In this document: positions 21,321 through 33,243 of the stretch, one piece after another | Layout of the letters: each line of letters starts with the position of its first letter | How positions within the stretch are numbered: position 1 is the stretch's first letter | Source of the DNA: an uncultured Pseudomonadota bacterium | GTDB lineage: Bacteria > Pseudomonadota > Gammaproteobacteria > Steroidobacterales > Steroidobacteraceae | Assembly (NCBI GenBank): GCA_902826635.1 | Contig: CADEFQ010000009.1 | Coordinates: forward strand, 6,267-70,266 | Direction: 5' to 3' | Length of the DNA stretch: 64,000 nt | Notes under the pieces: generated by a model | What the model saw: the letters and a program-made list of their open reading frames with translations, nothing else | Database searches by the model: none | Told to the model about the DNA's origin: nothing | Made by a program: the position numbers and the translations under genes

Positions 21321-24300
21321 ATGCGTCTCGTCGATCTTGCCCTTCGCCGCCGCGTCACGATCGCGATGGCGACCGTCGCGGTCACACTCTTCGGTGTCGT
21401 GTCGCTGTCGCGCCTGAAGGTCAACCTGCTGCCCGACCTCTCGTACCCGACGTTGACGATCCGCACCGAGTTGCCGGGGGCCGCGCCGCTCGAAGTCGAG
21501 AACCTCATCACCCGGCCCGTCGAGGAAGCGGCCGGCACCATCCGGAACGTGCGCAGCGTGCGCTCCGTGTCGCGCTCCGGACAGTCGGACGTCGTGCTCG
21601 AGTTCGCCTGGGGCACCGACATGGACTTCGCGGGCATCGAGGTGCGCGAACGCCTCGACCTGCTGCAACTTCCGACCGACGCCCGCCGGCCGCTGCTGTT
21701 GCGCTTCGACCCCTCGACCGAACCGGTACTGCGACTTGCATTCGTCGATCTCGCGGCCACCGGCGCGACCCATGAAGAGCGCCTGAAATCCCTGCGGCGC
21801 TTCGCCGACGACCGGCTGAAGCCCGCGCTCGAAGCGACGGAGGGCTCCGCCGCCGTCAAGGTGAGCGGCGGCTACGAGGACGAGGTCCACGTCTACGTCG
21901 ACCAAGGCCGGCTGACGCAGCTGAAACTCGATGTCGCGACGATCGCGGCACGCATCGGGGCCGAGAACGTCAATCTCTCCGGGGGCCGCCTCGAGCAGGG
22001 CACGCAACGCTTCCTCGTGCGTACGCTCAACGAGTTCCAATCGCTCGAGGAGATGGAGAACACCGTCGTCGCGACGATCGACGACCACCCGGTTTACCTG
22101 CGCGACATCGCCCGCGTCGAGCACGGCTACCGGGACCGCACCGCCATCACGCGCCTCGACGGTCGCGAATGCGTCGAGCTTGCGGTCTACAAGGAAGGCG
22201 ACGCGAACACCGTGCAGCTCGCGGAGGCCGTGCGCACCCGCGTCAAGGAACTCGAGAAGACGTTACCCGCGGACACGAAGCTGCAGACCGTCTACGACCA
22301 GTCCACCTTCATCGCGAACTCGGTCAGCGAGGTGAGCGATGCGGCGATCTGGGGCGGCCTGCTCTCGGTGATCGTGCTGTATCTTTTCCTGCGCGATGCG
22401 CGCGCGACACTGGTCGCCGGCATCGTGATCCCGGTCACCGTGATCGGCATCTTCGTGCTGATGTACGGCTTCAACCTCACGCTCAACATCATGTCGCTCG
22501 GCGGCATCGCGCTGTCGGTCGGCATGCTGATCGACAACTCGGTGGTGATCCTCGAAGCGATCGCGCGCAAGCGCGACGCGGGCCTGCCTCCCATCCAGGC
22601 CGCGCGCGAAGGCACGGCCGAGGTCGCGATGGCGGTCACCGCCTCGACGCTGACGACGGTCGCCGTCTTTTTTCCGATGGTCTTCGTCAGCGGCATCGCC
22701 GGGCAGCTGTTCCGTGACCAGGCGCTGACCGTGACCTTCGCGCAGATCCTGTCGCTGCTCGTGAGCCTCACTCTCGTGCCGATGATGGCCGCGTGGCGCG
22801 CCGAGCCGGCCGGACAGCACCGGCCGCTCGATGAGTTGCGCCCCGAGCTCGCAGCGCGCGTGGGCCTCCTCGCGGATCGCGCGCGTGCCATCGGGCGGGC
22901 GCTGCGCCCCGGCGAGTTCGCGCGTGCACCCACCGCGCGCGGCGTGCAACGGGTCTTCGCGTGGGCCCTGTGGCCGTGGCGCCTGTTGCTCGTCACCGCC
23001 ATCCGCTTGCTGCGCGCGCTCGCGGGCGCCTTCGGGGCGCTCTGCGGCCTCGTGCTCGCCCCCGCCGTGCATGTCACGCAGCGCGGCTTCGCGTGGCTCG
23101 ATCGCCTGTATCCCGCGACGCTCGAGTGGGCGCTGCGTCGGCGCGCACTGGTGCTCGGCGTCGCCGTCGCCCTGCTCGCGGTAACGAGCTTCGTGCTCAC
23201 GCGCTTGCCGACGGAATTGATCCCGCAGCTCGCACAGGGCGAGTTCAACGTCAAACTGCGGCTGCCCGCCGGCGCGCCGCTCGACGGCACCGACCGGGTG
23301 CTGCGCGTCGCACAGGCGGCCGCGCTCGAGCTTCCCGGCCTCGACCAGGTCTACGCGGTCTCGGGCACCGGCAACCGGCTCGATGCGAACCCGGTCGACT
23401 CCGGCGAGAACATCGGCGAGATGGCGATTCGCCTCAAGCAGCCCGCCGGACCGCGTGAGGAAGCCGCCGCGATGGCGCAGTTGCGCCACGCCCTCGACGC
23501 GCTGCCCGGTGTGCAATACGAGTTCTCGCGCCCCGCCCTCTTCACGCTTTCAACGCCGCTCGAAGTCGTGCTCTCGGGCTACGAGCTCGACCGGCTGCAG
23601 TCCGCGGCGTCAGGGGTGCGCACGCGCATGGAAGCGAGTGGCGCGTTCACCGACCTGCGCTCGTCGATCGAAGGCGGGCATCCGGAGATACAGATCCACT
23701 TCGACCAGGACCGCGCTTCGAAGCTCGGCCTCGAGGTGCGGGCCCTTGCCGACGGCGTCGTCGCGAGCCTGCGCGGCGACGTCGCGACGCGCTACCAGCT
23801 GCGCGACAAGAAGATCGACGTGCTGGTGCGCAGCGTCGACACACGCAGCGCCTCGATCGAGGAAGTGCGCAATCTCATCGTGAACCCCGGCGCCGAGCGC
23901 GCCGTACCGCTCGCGGCGGTCGCCGACGTCCGCCTCGCGACAGGCCCGGCTGAAATCCGCCGCGCCGCGCAGGAGCGTGTCGCGGTGCTGTCGGCGGCGC
24001 CGGCCGGTGGCAACCTCGGCGCGGCCACCGAGGTCGCGCGCGGAATCCTGGCGGGCGCCGCGCTACCCGCCGGCATCACGAGCGAAGTCACGGGCCAGAC
24101 CGAAGAAATGCAGCAGAGTTTTCGCTCGCTGCTGATGGCCTTCGCGCTCGCGATCTTCCTCGTGTATCTCGTGATGGCCTCGCAGTTCGAGTCGCTGCGG
24201 CATCCGTTCGTGATCCTCTTCACCATCCCGATGGGCCTGATCGGCGCCGTGTGGGGCCTCGCGCTGACCGGCACGACGGTCAACGCGGTCGCTTTCATCG

Positions 24301-24650
24301 GTCTCATCCTGCTCGCCGGCATCGTCGTCAACAACGCGATCGTGCTGCTCGATGCGGTGAACCAGGCGCGCGAACGCGGTCTCGCGCGCCACGATGCGCT
24401 CGTGCTCGCGGGCCGCACGCGCCTGCGGCCGATCCTGATCACGAGCGCGAGCACGATCCTCGGCCTCGTGCCGATGGCGATCGGCCTCGGAGAGGGCGCG
24501 GAAGTGCGCCGGCCGATGGCGATCACCGTGATCGGCGGCATGCTGGTCGCCACGGTGCTCACGCTCGTCATCATCCCGGTGCTCTACACATTGCTCGACC
24601 GGCGCGAGCAGCCTGCACCCGCTTCCGGCCTGGCGGCTCCACACCCATGA
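21321..24650 (+). CDS. RND efflux permease 1, with inserted region between the two halves
   Basis: The 1109-residue inner-membrane pump has the RND duplicated layout: TM1 near the N-terminus, a large periplasmic loop, then TM2-6. TM4 carries LSVGMLIDNSVVILEAI, with Asp-Asn in place of Asp-Asp at the usual proton-relay pair, a variant common in this subfamily. Between the end of TM6 (LVPMMAAW, about residue 491) and the next repeat (ALRRRALVLGVAVALL, about 610) lie roughly 115 residues, far more than usual, including the hydrophobic WPWRLLLVTAIRLLRALAGA. Proton-driven drug or lipophile export is expected; substrate unknown. It couples by ATGA to the second pump. Confidence 0.94.
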   Translation: MRLVDLALRRRVTIAMATVAVTLFGVVSLSRLKVNLLPDLSYPTLTIRTELPGAAPLEVENLITRPVEEAAGTIRNVRSVRSVSRSGQSDVVLEFAWGTDMDFAGIEVRERLDLLQLPTDARRPLLLRFDPSTEPVLRLAFVDLAATGATHEERLKSLRRFADDRLKPALEATEGSAAVKVSGGYEDEVHVYVDQGRLTQLKLDVATIAARIGAENVNLSGGRLEQGTQRFLVRTLNEFQSLEEMENTVVATIDDHPVYLRDIARVEHGYRDRTAITRLDGRECVELAVYKEGDANTVQLAEAVRTRVKELEKTLPADTKLQTVYDQSTFIANSVSEVSDAAIWGGLLSVIVLYLFLRDARATLVAGIVIPVTVIGIFVLMYGFNLTLNIMSLGGIALSVGMLIDNSVVILEAIARKRDAGLPPIQAAREGTAEVAMAVTASTLTTVAVFFPMVFVSGIAGQLFRDQALTVTFAQILSLLVSLTLVPMMAAWRAEPAGQHRPLDELRPELAARVGLLADRARAIGRALRPGEFARAPTARGVQRVFAWALWPWRLLLVTAIRLLRALAGAFGALCGLVLAPAVHVTQRGFAWLDRLYPATLEWALRRRALVLGVAVALLAVTSFVLTRLPTELIPQLAQGEFNVKLRLPAGAPLDGTDRVLRVAQAAALELPGLDQVYAVSGTGNRLDANPVDSGENIGEMAIRLKQPAGPREEAAAMAQLRHALDALPGVQYEFSRPALFTLSTPLEVVLSGYELDRLQSAASGVRTRMEASGAFTDLRSSIEGGHPEIQIHFDQDRASKLGLEVRALADGVVASLRGDVATRYQLRDKKIDVLVRSVDTRSASIEEVRNLIVNPGAERAVPLAAVADVRLATGPAEIRRAAQERVAVLSAAPAGGNLGAATEVARGILAGAALPAGITSEVTGQTEEMQQSFRSLLMAFALAIFLVYLVMASQFESLRHPFVILFTIPMGLIGAVWGLALTGTTVNAVAFIGLILLAGIVVNNAIVLLDAVNQARERGLARHDALVLAGRTRLRPILITSASTILGLVPMAIGLGEGAEVRRPMAITVIGGMLVATVLTLVIIPVLYTLLDRREQPAPASGLAAPHP

Positions 24651-27600
24651 TGCACACGAACTTCGCGCTGCGCCGGCCCGTCACGACGGTGATGATCTTC
24701 GCCGCCGTTGCGACGATCGGCGCGCTGGCCGCGAAGCTGCTGCCGCTCGAACAGTTCCCGGACATCACCTTTCCGTTCATGGGGGTGACCATCCCCTACC
24801 CCGGCTCGACCCCGGAGGAAATAGAGGAAGCGCTCACGCGCCCCGTCGAGGACGCGCTCGCGACCCTGCCCGGCATCCGCGAAATCCGCTCGCGCTCCGA
24901 GGGCGACCAGTCGACGTTCGAGATCGAGTTTGACTGGGGCACCGACGTGGACGCCGCCGGATTCGAAGTGCGCACCAAGCTGGACGCCATCCGCCACGAC
25001 TTGCCCGCGGCCGCCAACCGCATCCTGATGTTCACCGCATCGAGCGCCGACCAGGCGATCCTGACCATACGCCTGTCAGCCGACGGCGACCTGTCCTCGC
25101 AATATGAGCTCCTCGAACGCGCGCTCAAGAAACCGATCGAGCGCGTCGATGGTGTCGCGCGCGTGGAGCTCGCGGGCGTCGAGCCGCGCGAAGTGCGGGT
25201 GCTCGTGGACGCGGGCCGCATCGCCGCCCACCGCATCGACGTGCGCGAGCTTGCGCGCAAGCTGCAACGCGCCAATTTCTCGGTGAGCGCAGGGCAGCTG
25301 ACCGACCGGGGCCAGCGCTTCCAGGTGCGGCCGATCGGCGAACTGCGCTCGCTCGAGGAGATCCGCGACCTCGTGGTCGGCCCGGACCTGCGCCTGCGCG
25401 ACATCGCGGAGGTGGCGCTCGTGAGCCCCGAACTCAACGTGCGGCGGCACCTCAACGGGCGCCCGGCGGTGGGCCTCGACATCTTCAAGTCGACGCAGGC
25501 GAACGTGATCCAGGTCGCCGACGAGGTCCTGAAGGTCGTCGAGCAGGCGCGCGGACTGCCGCAGATGCAGGGTGTCACGATCTACGTGATCGACAACCAG
25601 GCGACCTCCATCCGCCGCTCCCTCGCCGATGTCGGCGAGGCGGGCATGATCGGGGCGGCGCTCGCGCTGATCGTGCTGTTCCTGTTCCTGCGGCATTGGC
25701 CGACGACCCTGATCGTGAGCCTCGCGGTACCGCTCTCGCTGCTCGTGACGCTCGCGGTGATGTATTTCCTCGATCTCTCGATCAACGTCATGTCGATGAT
25801 GGGCATGATGCTCGCGATCGGCATGCTGGTGGACAACGCCGTCGTCGTCACCGAGAGCGTCTTCCGCCATCGCCAGATCGATCCCGCGAATCCGCGGGCG
25901 GCGACGCTCGCCGGCGTGCGCGAGGTGGGCGTTGCGACCCTCGCGGGCACGGCGACCTGCGTGGTCGTCTTCCTGCCGATCCTGTTCGGCGAGCCGAACC
26001 AGATCACGATCTTCCTCGCGCACGTCGCGATACCGATCGTCGTCGCCATGTGCGCTTCCCTCGTGATCGCCCAGACGATCGTGCCGATGCTGACGTCGCG
26101 CTTCCCGGCGCCGCCGCCGATCGCGCACGGCAGTTATTTCGCGCGGCTGCAGGAGGCTTACATCGGGCTGCTGCGCGCGACGCTGACACGCTCGCGGCGC
26201 GCGGCCGCGGCCCTCGGCCTGCTGATCCTTGCGACCATCGGCCTGATCGCAGCGTCGAGCGCACTGCCCGACAAATTGCTGCGCTTCGACATGTTTCCGC
26301 AGGACGCGGGCCGCGAACTCGTGCTCGATTACCGGCTCGAGGGCAACCAGCCGATCGACCGGGTGGAAGCCGCCGTCAACACGGTCGAGGCCTATCTCGC
26401 GGCCCATCGCGAACAGTTCGACATCGAGAGCGTATATTCGCGCTTCGACACGACGAGCGCGAACACGGTGCTGCTCCTGACGCCGAAAGACGCGATGCGG
26501 ATCCCCGCTTCCGAAACGATGCGCCGGGTCAGCGCGCAAATGCCGGAGATCCTGATCGGCAAGCCGACCTTCAGCCTCGACGGCCAGGGCCAGTCGGCCG
26601 GCTTTTCACTGCGCCTGACCGGCGAGTCCACCGAGCGCCTCGCCGATCTCGCCGCCGACGTCGCGCGCGCGCTGCGCGGCGTCGAGGGCCTCACGTCGAT
26701 CCGTTCGGAGGCGCGCGACGGCGACGACGAGGTTCGTATCAGCGTCGACCGCAACCGGGCCGCCGCGCTCGGCATGACACCGCAAGTCGCGGCGCTGACC
26801 ATCGCCGCGGCGCTACGCGGCGACCGCCTGCGCGAATTTCGTTCGGCCGACCGTGAGCTGACGCTGCGCCTCGCCTTTCGCGAATCGGACCGGCAGAACG
26901 TCGCCGATCTCGCGCGCCTGCCGCTCTATCTGCCGTCGGGAGAGCGCATCGAGCTCGGCAGCGTCGCGGCGTTCTCGATCGAACGGGGACCGCGCGTCAT
27001 CCAGCGCGTGAACCGCCTGACGTCCGTCACGCTCGGCGGCGTGATCGCGGACGGCGCGACCCTGCCCGTGGTGAAGGAGCGGGTCGAGAAGTTGATGGCG
27101 GCCTACCAGCTGCCCCCCGGCTATTCCTGGGAGTTCGGCCGGGGCGTGCAGCAGAACGACGACGGTACCCAGACGATGGTGTTCAACCTCCTGTTTGCAA
27201 TCGCGATGATCTACCTCGTGATGGCCGCGGTGTTCGAGTCGACGATCCTGCCGATCTCGATCGTCACCTCGATCCTGATGGCGGCGATCGGCGTCGTCTG
27301 GACGCTGTTCGTCACGCGCACGACGTTCACGTTCATGGCGCTGATCGGCATCCAGATCCTGATGGGAGTGGTCGTCAACATCGGCATCGTGCTCGTCGCC
27401 CACATCAACGACCTGCGGACCGCGGGGGCCGCCCGGCTCGACGCCATCCTGCAGGCGAGCCGCGACCGGCTGCGCCCCATCCTGATGACCACCCTGACCG
27501 CCTCACTGGCCCTCGCCCCGCTCGCGCTCGGCGACGCCCAGCTCGCCGTCGGGATCGCCGGCCCTTCGTACGCGCCGATGGCGCGCGCGATCATGGGAGG

Positions 27601-27733
27601 GCTCGTGTTCGGCGCCGCGACGTCGCTGCTTGCCGTGCCGGTGTTCTACCAGTGGCTCGACGACGCGACCCTGGCGACACGGCGCTTCCTCGCGCGCACT
27701 CGCAGCGGCGACGTCAGCGCAGCAGGATCCTGA
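24647..27733 (+). CDS. RND efflux permease 2
   Basis: The 1028-residue RND pump has the standard length and no large insertion. Features include TM1 (TTVMIFAAVATIGALAAKLLP), the periplasmic porter domains, TM4 with IGMLVDNAVVVTES, and the second-half motif MAAVFESTILPISIVTSI with VVNIGIVLVAH. Start ATG 24647 overlaps the stop of pump 1, so the two are expected to be made together. Paired RND proteins sharing one adaptor recall MdtBC, where a heteromeric trimer forms; that is only an analogy. The last 20 bases overlap the convergent coiled-coil gene. Confidence 0.94.
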   Translation: MMHTNFALRRPVTTVMIFAAVATIGALAAKLLPLEQFPDITFPFMGVTIPYPGSTPEEIEEALTRPVEDALATLPGIREIRSRSEGDQSTFEIEFDWGTDVDAAGFEVRTKLDAIRHDLPAAANRILMFTASSADQAILTIRLSADGDLSSQYELLERALKKPIERVDGVARVELAGVEPREVRVLVDAGRIAAHRIDVRELARKLQRANFSVSAGQLTDRGQRFQVRPIGELRSLEEIRDLVVGPDLRLRDIAEVALVSPELNVRRHLNGRPAVGLDIFKSTQANVIQVADEVLKVVEQARGLPQMQGVTIYVIDNQATSIRRSLADVGEAGMIGAALALIVLFLFLRHWPTTLIVSLAVPLSLLVTLAVMYFLDLSINVMSMMGMMLAIGMLVDNAVVVTESVFRHRQIDPANPRAATLAGVREVGVATLAGTATCVVVFLPILFGEPNQITIFLAHVAIPIVVAMCASLVIAQTIVPMLTSRFPAPPPIAHGSYFARLQEAYIGLLRATLTRSRRAAAALGLLILATIGLIAASSALPDKLLRFDMFPQDAGRELVLDYRLEGNQPIDRVEAAVNTVEAYLAAHREQFDIESVYSRFDTTSANTVLLLTPKDAMRIPASETMRRVSAQMPEILIGKPTFSLDGQGQSAGFSLRLTGESTERLADLAADVARALRGVEGLTSIRSEARDGDDEVRISVDRNRAAALGMTPQVAALTIAAALRGDRLREFRSADRELTLRLAFRESDRQNVADLARLPLYLPSGERIELGSVAAFSIERGPRVIQRVNRLTSVTLGGVIADGATLPVVKERVEKLMAAYQLPPGYSWEFGRGVQQNDDGTQTMVFNLLFAIAMIYLVMAAVFESTILPISIVTSILMAAIGVVWTLFVTRTTFTFMALIGIQILMGVVVNIGIVLVAHINDLRTAGAARLDAILQASRDRLRPILMTTLTASLALAPLALGDAQLAVGIAGPSYAPMARAIMGGLVFGAATSLLAVPVFYQWLDDATLATRRFLARTRSGDVSAAGS

Positions 27734-28760
27734 ACAGGTCCCAGGTGTCTTCCGCCAGCACGTTCGGCAATCGCGCGGCGTTCGCGCCCTGCGCGCCGCG
27801 ATCGAGCACGTCGCCCTCCGCCATGCCGATCGAATCGGGCGTCGGCACGGTGTCGGCGTTGTCGCGATAGCGCGCGAGCTGGCGCAGGCGATCGGTGCGC
27901 GCTCGCAGTTCCTGGGAGAGCTGGCTGCGATGCTGCAGCACGGACTTGGCGCGTGCGATGTCCGCCATCAGGCGCTCGCATTCCTCGCGGGTTCCATAAT
28001 CGTCGATCACTTCGCGGCGCGCCGCCGCGTCCCTGGCCTGCGCAACGAGCGGCGTCCGCGCAAGACGCAGGCACAGCGCTTCGGCGTAACCGATCGCGGC
28101 AAGGTTGATCGCACGGCGCGCCTCCACCGACAAGCCCGGGAACTCCGCCGCCTGCTCCGAGGCGAGCGCATCGTGCGCGTTGCGGGCCTCTTCGAGCGCC
28201 ACCGCGGTGGCCTTCGAGTTTTCCGCGAGAACGTGGAGACGACGAGCAAGGTCGCGGCGCTTGAAGTAGTGCCAGAACTTCGTGAGGGACGCGAGCCTGC
28301 GCTGCGATTCCGCGTGCCGCGACACGGCTTCGGCAGCGGCCGTCTCCGCCTCGCGCCGTTGCGTCTCGAGCGCCTGACGACGCGCAAACTGTCGCCGGTT
28401 TGATTCGGTGAGGTGCTGCCGGCGTTCCTTCTCTTCCTGCTGGCGGGCAAGGTCGGCCACGAGTTGGATAATCAGGTCGCGGCCCACGCTCCAGAGGCCT
28501 CGCAGCTGGTAGAAAACGAGTGCCGGCCACGCGCTCTCAGGCGCTGCGAGGCGCGCCTCGAGTGCCTCGAGCATCTCCTGCACCCGTGCGGTGGCCCCTT
28601 CCTGCTGCTTCAGCCGGTCCTGCAGTCGATGGATTTCGTCCTGCAGCGACGCGTACGCTTTCTTGAGCTCGGCACGATTGCGAAAGAGCTGCACGACGCG
28701 CTGCTCTTCCGCTTCCTTCTCCGGCTCGCGCCCGAAGCGCAGGTTGGTGAGGGCCTTCAT
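27714..28760 (-). CDS. Coiled-coil protein of unknown function
   Basis: The 348-residue product is dominated by Glu/Arg/Gln/Ala-rich heptad-like helices (about 15-75, 105-160 and 175-215), predicting a long coiled coil. There is no signal peptide; FYQLRGLWSVGRDLIIQLVADL is a mildly hydrophobic segment that might touch a membrane. Tryptophans occur in pairs with aromatic residues (LTKFWHYFKRRDLARR). I do not recognise the family. The ATG at 28760 overlaps the stop of the DUF1249 gene, so the two are coupled and probably act together. Confidence 0.75.
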   Translation of the reverse strand: MKALTNLRFGREPEKEAEEQRVVQLFRNRAELKKAYASLQDEIHRLQDRLKQQEGATARVQEMLEALEARLAAPESAWPALVFYQLRGLWSVGRDLIIQLVADLARQQEEKERRQHLTESNRRQFARRQALETQRREAETAAAEAVSRHAESQRRLASLTKFWHYFKRRDLARRLHVLAENSKATAVALEEARNAHDALASEQAAEFPGLSVEARRAINLAAIGYAEALCLRLARTPLVAQARDAAARREVIDDYGTREECERLMADIARAKSVLQHRSQLSQELRARTDRLRQLARYRDNADTVPTPDSIGMAEGDVLDRGAQGANAARLPNVLAEDTWDLFRILLR

Positions 28761-29140
28761 GGAAACCGGTGGCCCCGCTCGACACAGTACTCGAGCCATT
28801 TGTTGAGGAGCATGTTGCGGGCCCAGCGCTCCGCGGTCGTCTCCCCCGCGCCCTGGGCTTCCGCGACCCGGGCGTCGTGGTACACCCGCACGCGCAGGTC
28901 GGGCAGCGAGAGTGGCGCGTAAGTCAGCTCGATCGTGGTCGTGTAGCGCGCGCGCTCGATGGTTCTGAGACGCAGTTCACAGTCGCCCTCGACCCGGGAC
29001 ACCGCGAGGTCGGCGAGCGCAGCGGGATCGTGTGCGAGCCAGCCGAGACGCACGTAATTGCTTTCGTAAAGCGCCATGAGCGCGACAAAGCTCTGGGGCC
29101 GGGCACGCCAGGAGACTGGGGCAAGCGCGTCAGTCTGCAT
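28757..29140 (-). CDS. DUF1249 family protein (YqiB-like)
   Basis: The 127-residue product matches the DUF1249/YqiB family: ALYESNYVRLGWLAH, VEGDCELRLRTIERARYTTTIELTY, LPDLRVRVYHDARVAEAQG, and the C-terminal NKWLEYCVERGHRF. E. coli YqiB sits with nudF, cpdA and parE; here that neighbourhood is replaced by a coupled coiled-coil gene. Function is unknown in the family. A good -10 (TATAGT) ends eight bases before the ATG and no Shine-Dalgarno is present, so translation may be essentially leaderless. Confidence 0.9.
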   Translation of the reverse strand: MQTDALAPVSWRARPQSFVALMALYESNYVRLGWLAHDPAALADLAVSRVEGDCELRLRTIERARYTTTIELTYAPLSLPDLRVRVYHDARVAEAQGAGETTAERWARNMLLNKWLEYCVERGHRFP

Positions 29141-29148
29141 GCAATATG

Positions 29149-29176
29149 ACTATAGCGCAGGCAAGGCCCTTCGCAA
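29149..29176 (-). promoter_or_regulatory. Promoter of the DUF1249/coiled-coil operon
   Basis: On the minus strand TTGCGA (29176-29171) and TATAGT (29154-29149) are separated by 16 bp. The expected transcription start is within a base or two of the ATG at 29140. Confidence 0.55.
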
Positions 29177-29205
29177 GAGCCCGGATCGGCAGGGTGTGAC
29201 CGCGA

Positions 29206-30027
29206 TCAAGGTCGAACGCGGCGTTCGATCCCGGCGCTTTCGAGGATGTGGCTCGCGATCTCCTCGATCGAGCATTCGGTGGTATCGAGGGAGGGAATGC
29301 CGTAGCGCTCGAACAGCGACTCGGCGGAGCGGATCTCGTACTGCACCTGCTGCTGGGAGGCGTAGCGACTGTCGGGGCGGCGCTCGTGCCGGATCTGCTG
29401 CAGGCGCTCGGGCTTGATCGTGAGGCCGTAGAGCTTGTGTCGATACGGCTCTACCGCGCGCGGCAGGCGTCCGCCTTCGAGGTCGTCGTCGGTGAACGGA
29501 TAGTTTGCGACGAAGATGCCGTACTGCAGGGCCATGTAGAGGCAGGTCGGCGTCTTGCCGACGCGCGATACGCCGACGACGACGACATCGGCCGCTTCGT
29601 AGTCGCGCCCACTGCCGTCGTCGTTCGATAGCGCGAAGTTCGTCGCGTTGATCCGCGCGGTGTACGCGGTGAGATCCGCAATACCGTGCGCACGCCCTGT
29701 CCGATGGGTGGATCGGGTCGCGAGTTCCGTCTCGAGCGGGCCGACGAAGGCATCGAAGAAATCGAGGAACAGGCCGTTGCTCTGCTTCACGATATCGCGC
29801 ACGTCGGTCTGCACGAGCGTCGAGAATATGATCGGCCTCACACCGCTTTCGACCGCCGCGAGATTGATCTTTCTTACGGCTTCCTCTGCCTTGTCAACAC
29901 TCGACACAAATGGCAAAGTCACCGGCCGAAACTCAAGGCCATCGAATTGTGTCAGGAGACTGTGACCCATGGTCTCCGCGGTCACCCCGGTCTGATCGGA
30001 AACGAAGAAAACTGTTCGTCGACTCAC
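29206..30027 (-). CDS. ppsR: PEP synthase regulatory protein PpsR
   Basis: PpsR (DUF299) inactivates PEP synthase by ADP-dependent phosphorylation and reactivates it by phosphate-dependent pyrophosphorylation. The 273-residue product shows the family start [17 protein letters not shown], the P-loop-like [15 protein letters not shown] and the conserved [15 protein letters not shown] and [15 protein letters not shown] segments. GTG at 30027 is chosen because homologues begin at this motif (E. coli length 277). Its target ppsA starts divergently 68 bases away, the usual arrangement. Confidence 0.95.
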   Translation of the reverse strand: MSRRTVFFVSDQTGVTAETMGHSLLTQFDGLEFRPVTLPFVSSVDKAEEAVRKINLAAVESGVRPIIFSTLVQTDVRDIVKQSNGLFLDFFDAFVGPLETELATRSTHRTGRAHGIADLTAYTARINATNFALSNDDGSGRDYEAADVVVVGVSRVGKTPTCLYMALQYGIFVANYPFTDDDLEGGRLPRAVEPYRHKLYGLTIKPERLQQIRHERRPDSRYASQQQVQYEIRSAESLFERYGIPSLDTTECSIEEIASHILESAGIERRVRP

Positions 30028-30095
30028 GCGGCCGAGTCTTTCATTGCCCGGCCCGTCCCGCAAGTATCCTGCAAGCCGATTTCCGGAGCTTTCAT

Positions 30096-32462
<2,367 letters not shown>

Positions 32463-32466
32463 TTCC

Positions 32467-32826
32467 TCACCCCGCCAGCCAGACGAGCACGAGACCGATC
32501 GCCGCAGGCAGCGCCTGCACGAAGAGAATCTTGCGGCTGGCCGTCGCCGCGCCATAAAGGCCGGCGACCAGCACGCATGCCAGGAAAAACAGCTTGATCG
32601 AAGTGCCATTGGCGCCGAGGCTCAGGCCCCATACGAGGCCGGCCGCGAGAAAGCCGTTGTAAAGGCCCTGATTCGCGGCCAGCACTTTCGACGCAGCCGC
32701 CGCCTCGCGCGTGTGGCCGAAAGTTCGCAGCCCCGCGGGCTTGTCCCACAGGAACATCTCGAGCACGAGAAACCAGACATGCAACAGGGCGACGAGAACG
32801 ACCACACTATCGGCAGCGATACCCAT
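32467..32826 (-). CDS. DUF1304 family membrane protein
   Basis: The 119-residue product has four hydrophobic helices and the family features LHVWFLVLEMFLWDKPAGLRTFG and NQGLYNGFLAAGLVWG. DUF1304 proteins are small inner-membrane proteins without an assigned role. It ends four bases from the convergent ppsA stop and lies 12 bases after the GFA gene, at the end of the orn operon. Confidence 0.9.
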   Translation of the reverse strand: MGIAADSVVVLVALLHVWFLVLEMFLWDKPAGLRTFGHTREAAAASKVLAANQGLYNGFLAAGLVWGLSLGANGTSIKLFFLACVLVAGLYGAATASRKILFVQALPAAIGLVLVWLAG

Positions 32827-32838
32827 GCGATTCTCCGA

Positions 32839-33243
32839 TCATTCGGCCGTGAGCGGTTTGATGCGTGCCTCCGACGCCTCGCGATCCGAGTCGTCGAAGG
32901 CACGCACCGTAAGCGACCCGATGGTGCGCGGATCGAGGCAGCGCACGTTCACGCTGTAGCCATCCGGGTTCGAGCGCGGCACGTAAAAGGACTTGACGCC
33001 GCAGGTGCCGCAGAACCAGTGCCGGGCGACACCGGTGTTGAACTGGTATTCACGCAGCGCTCCCTCGCCCGCGAGCAACCGGAAGCGCGCCTTCGGCACG
33101 ATCAGGTGCAGAAACCCCGTCGACCGGCAGATCGAGCAGTTGCATTCGAGCGCTTCGATCGCTGCCGGCGCGTCGACTTCGAATATCACGGCGCCGCAAT
33201 GGCAGCCGCCCCGGTGCACGACACGAGGCGCTGCTGCCGTCAC
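32839..33243 (-). CDS. GFA/CENP-V family zinc-binding protein
   Basis: The 134-residue product belongs to the glutathione-dependent formaldehyde-activating enzyme (GFA)-like family. The zinc-binding cysteines are visible in RGGCHCGAV, ALECNCSICRSTGF and FCGTCGVKSFY. True formaldehyde activation is established for few members, so the role here is open. The GTG start at 33243 overlaps the threonine dehydratase stop (GTGA). A longer in-frame ATG at 33267 would overlap that gene more deeply. Confidence 0.87.
   Translation of the reverse strand: MTAAAPRVVHRGGCHCGAVIFEVDAPAAIEALECNCSICRSTGFLHLIVPKARFRLLAGEGALREYQFNTGVARHWFCGTCGVKSFYVPRSNPDGYSVNVRCLDPRTIGSLTVRAFDDSDREASEARIKPLTAE

Noticed and set aside
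20130..22124. A 664-codon minus-strand frame over the efflux adaptor and pump
   Set aside because: It is the antisense of recognisable MFP and RND sequence and has no domain features of its own.
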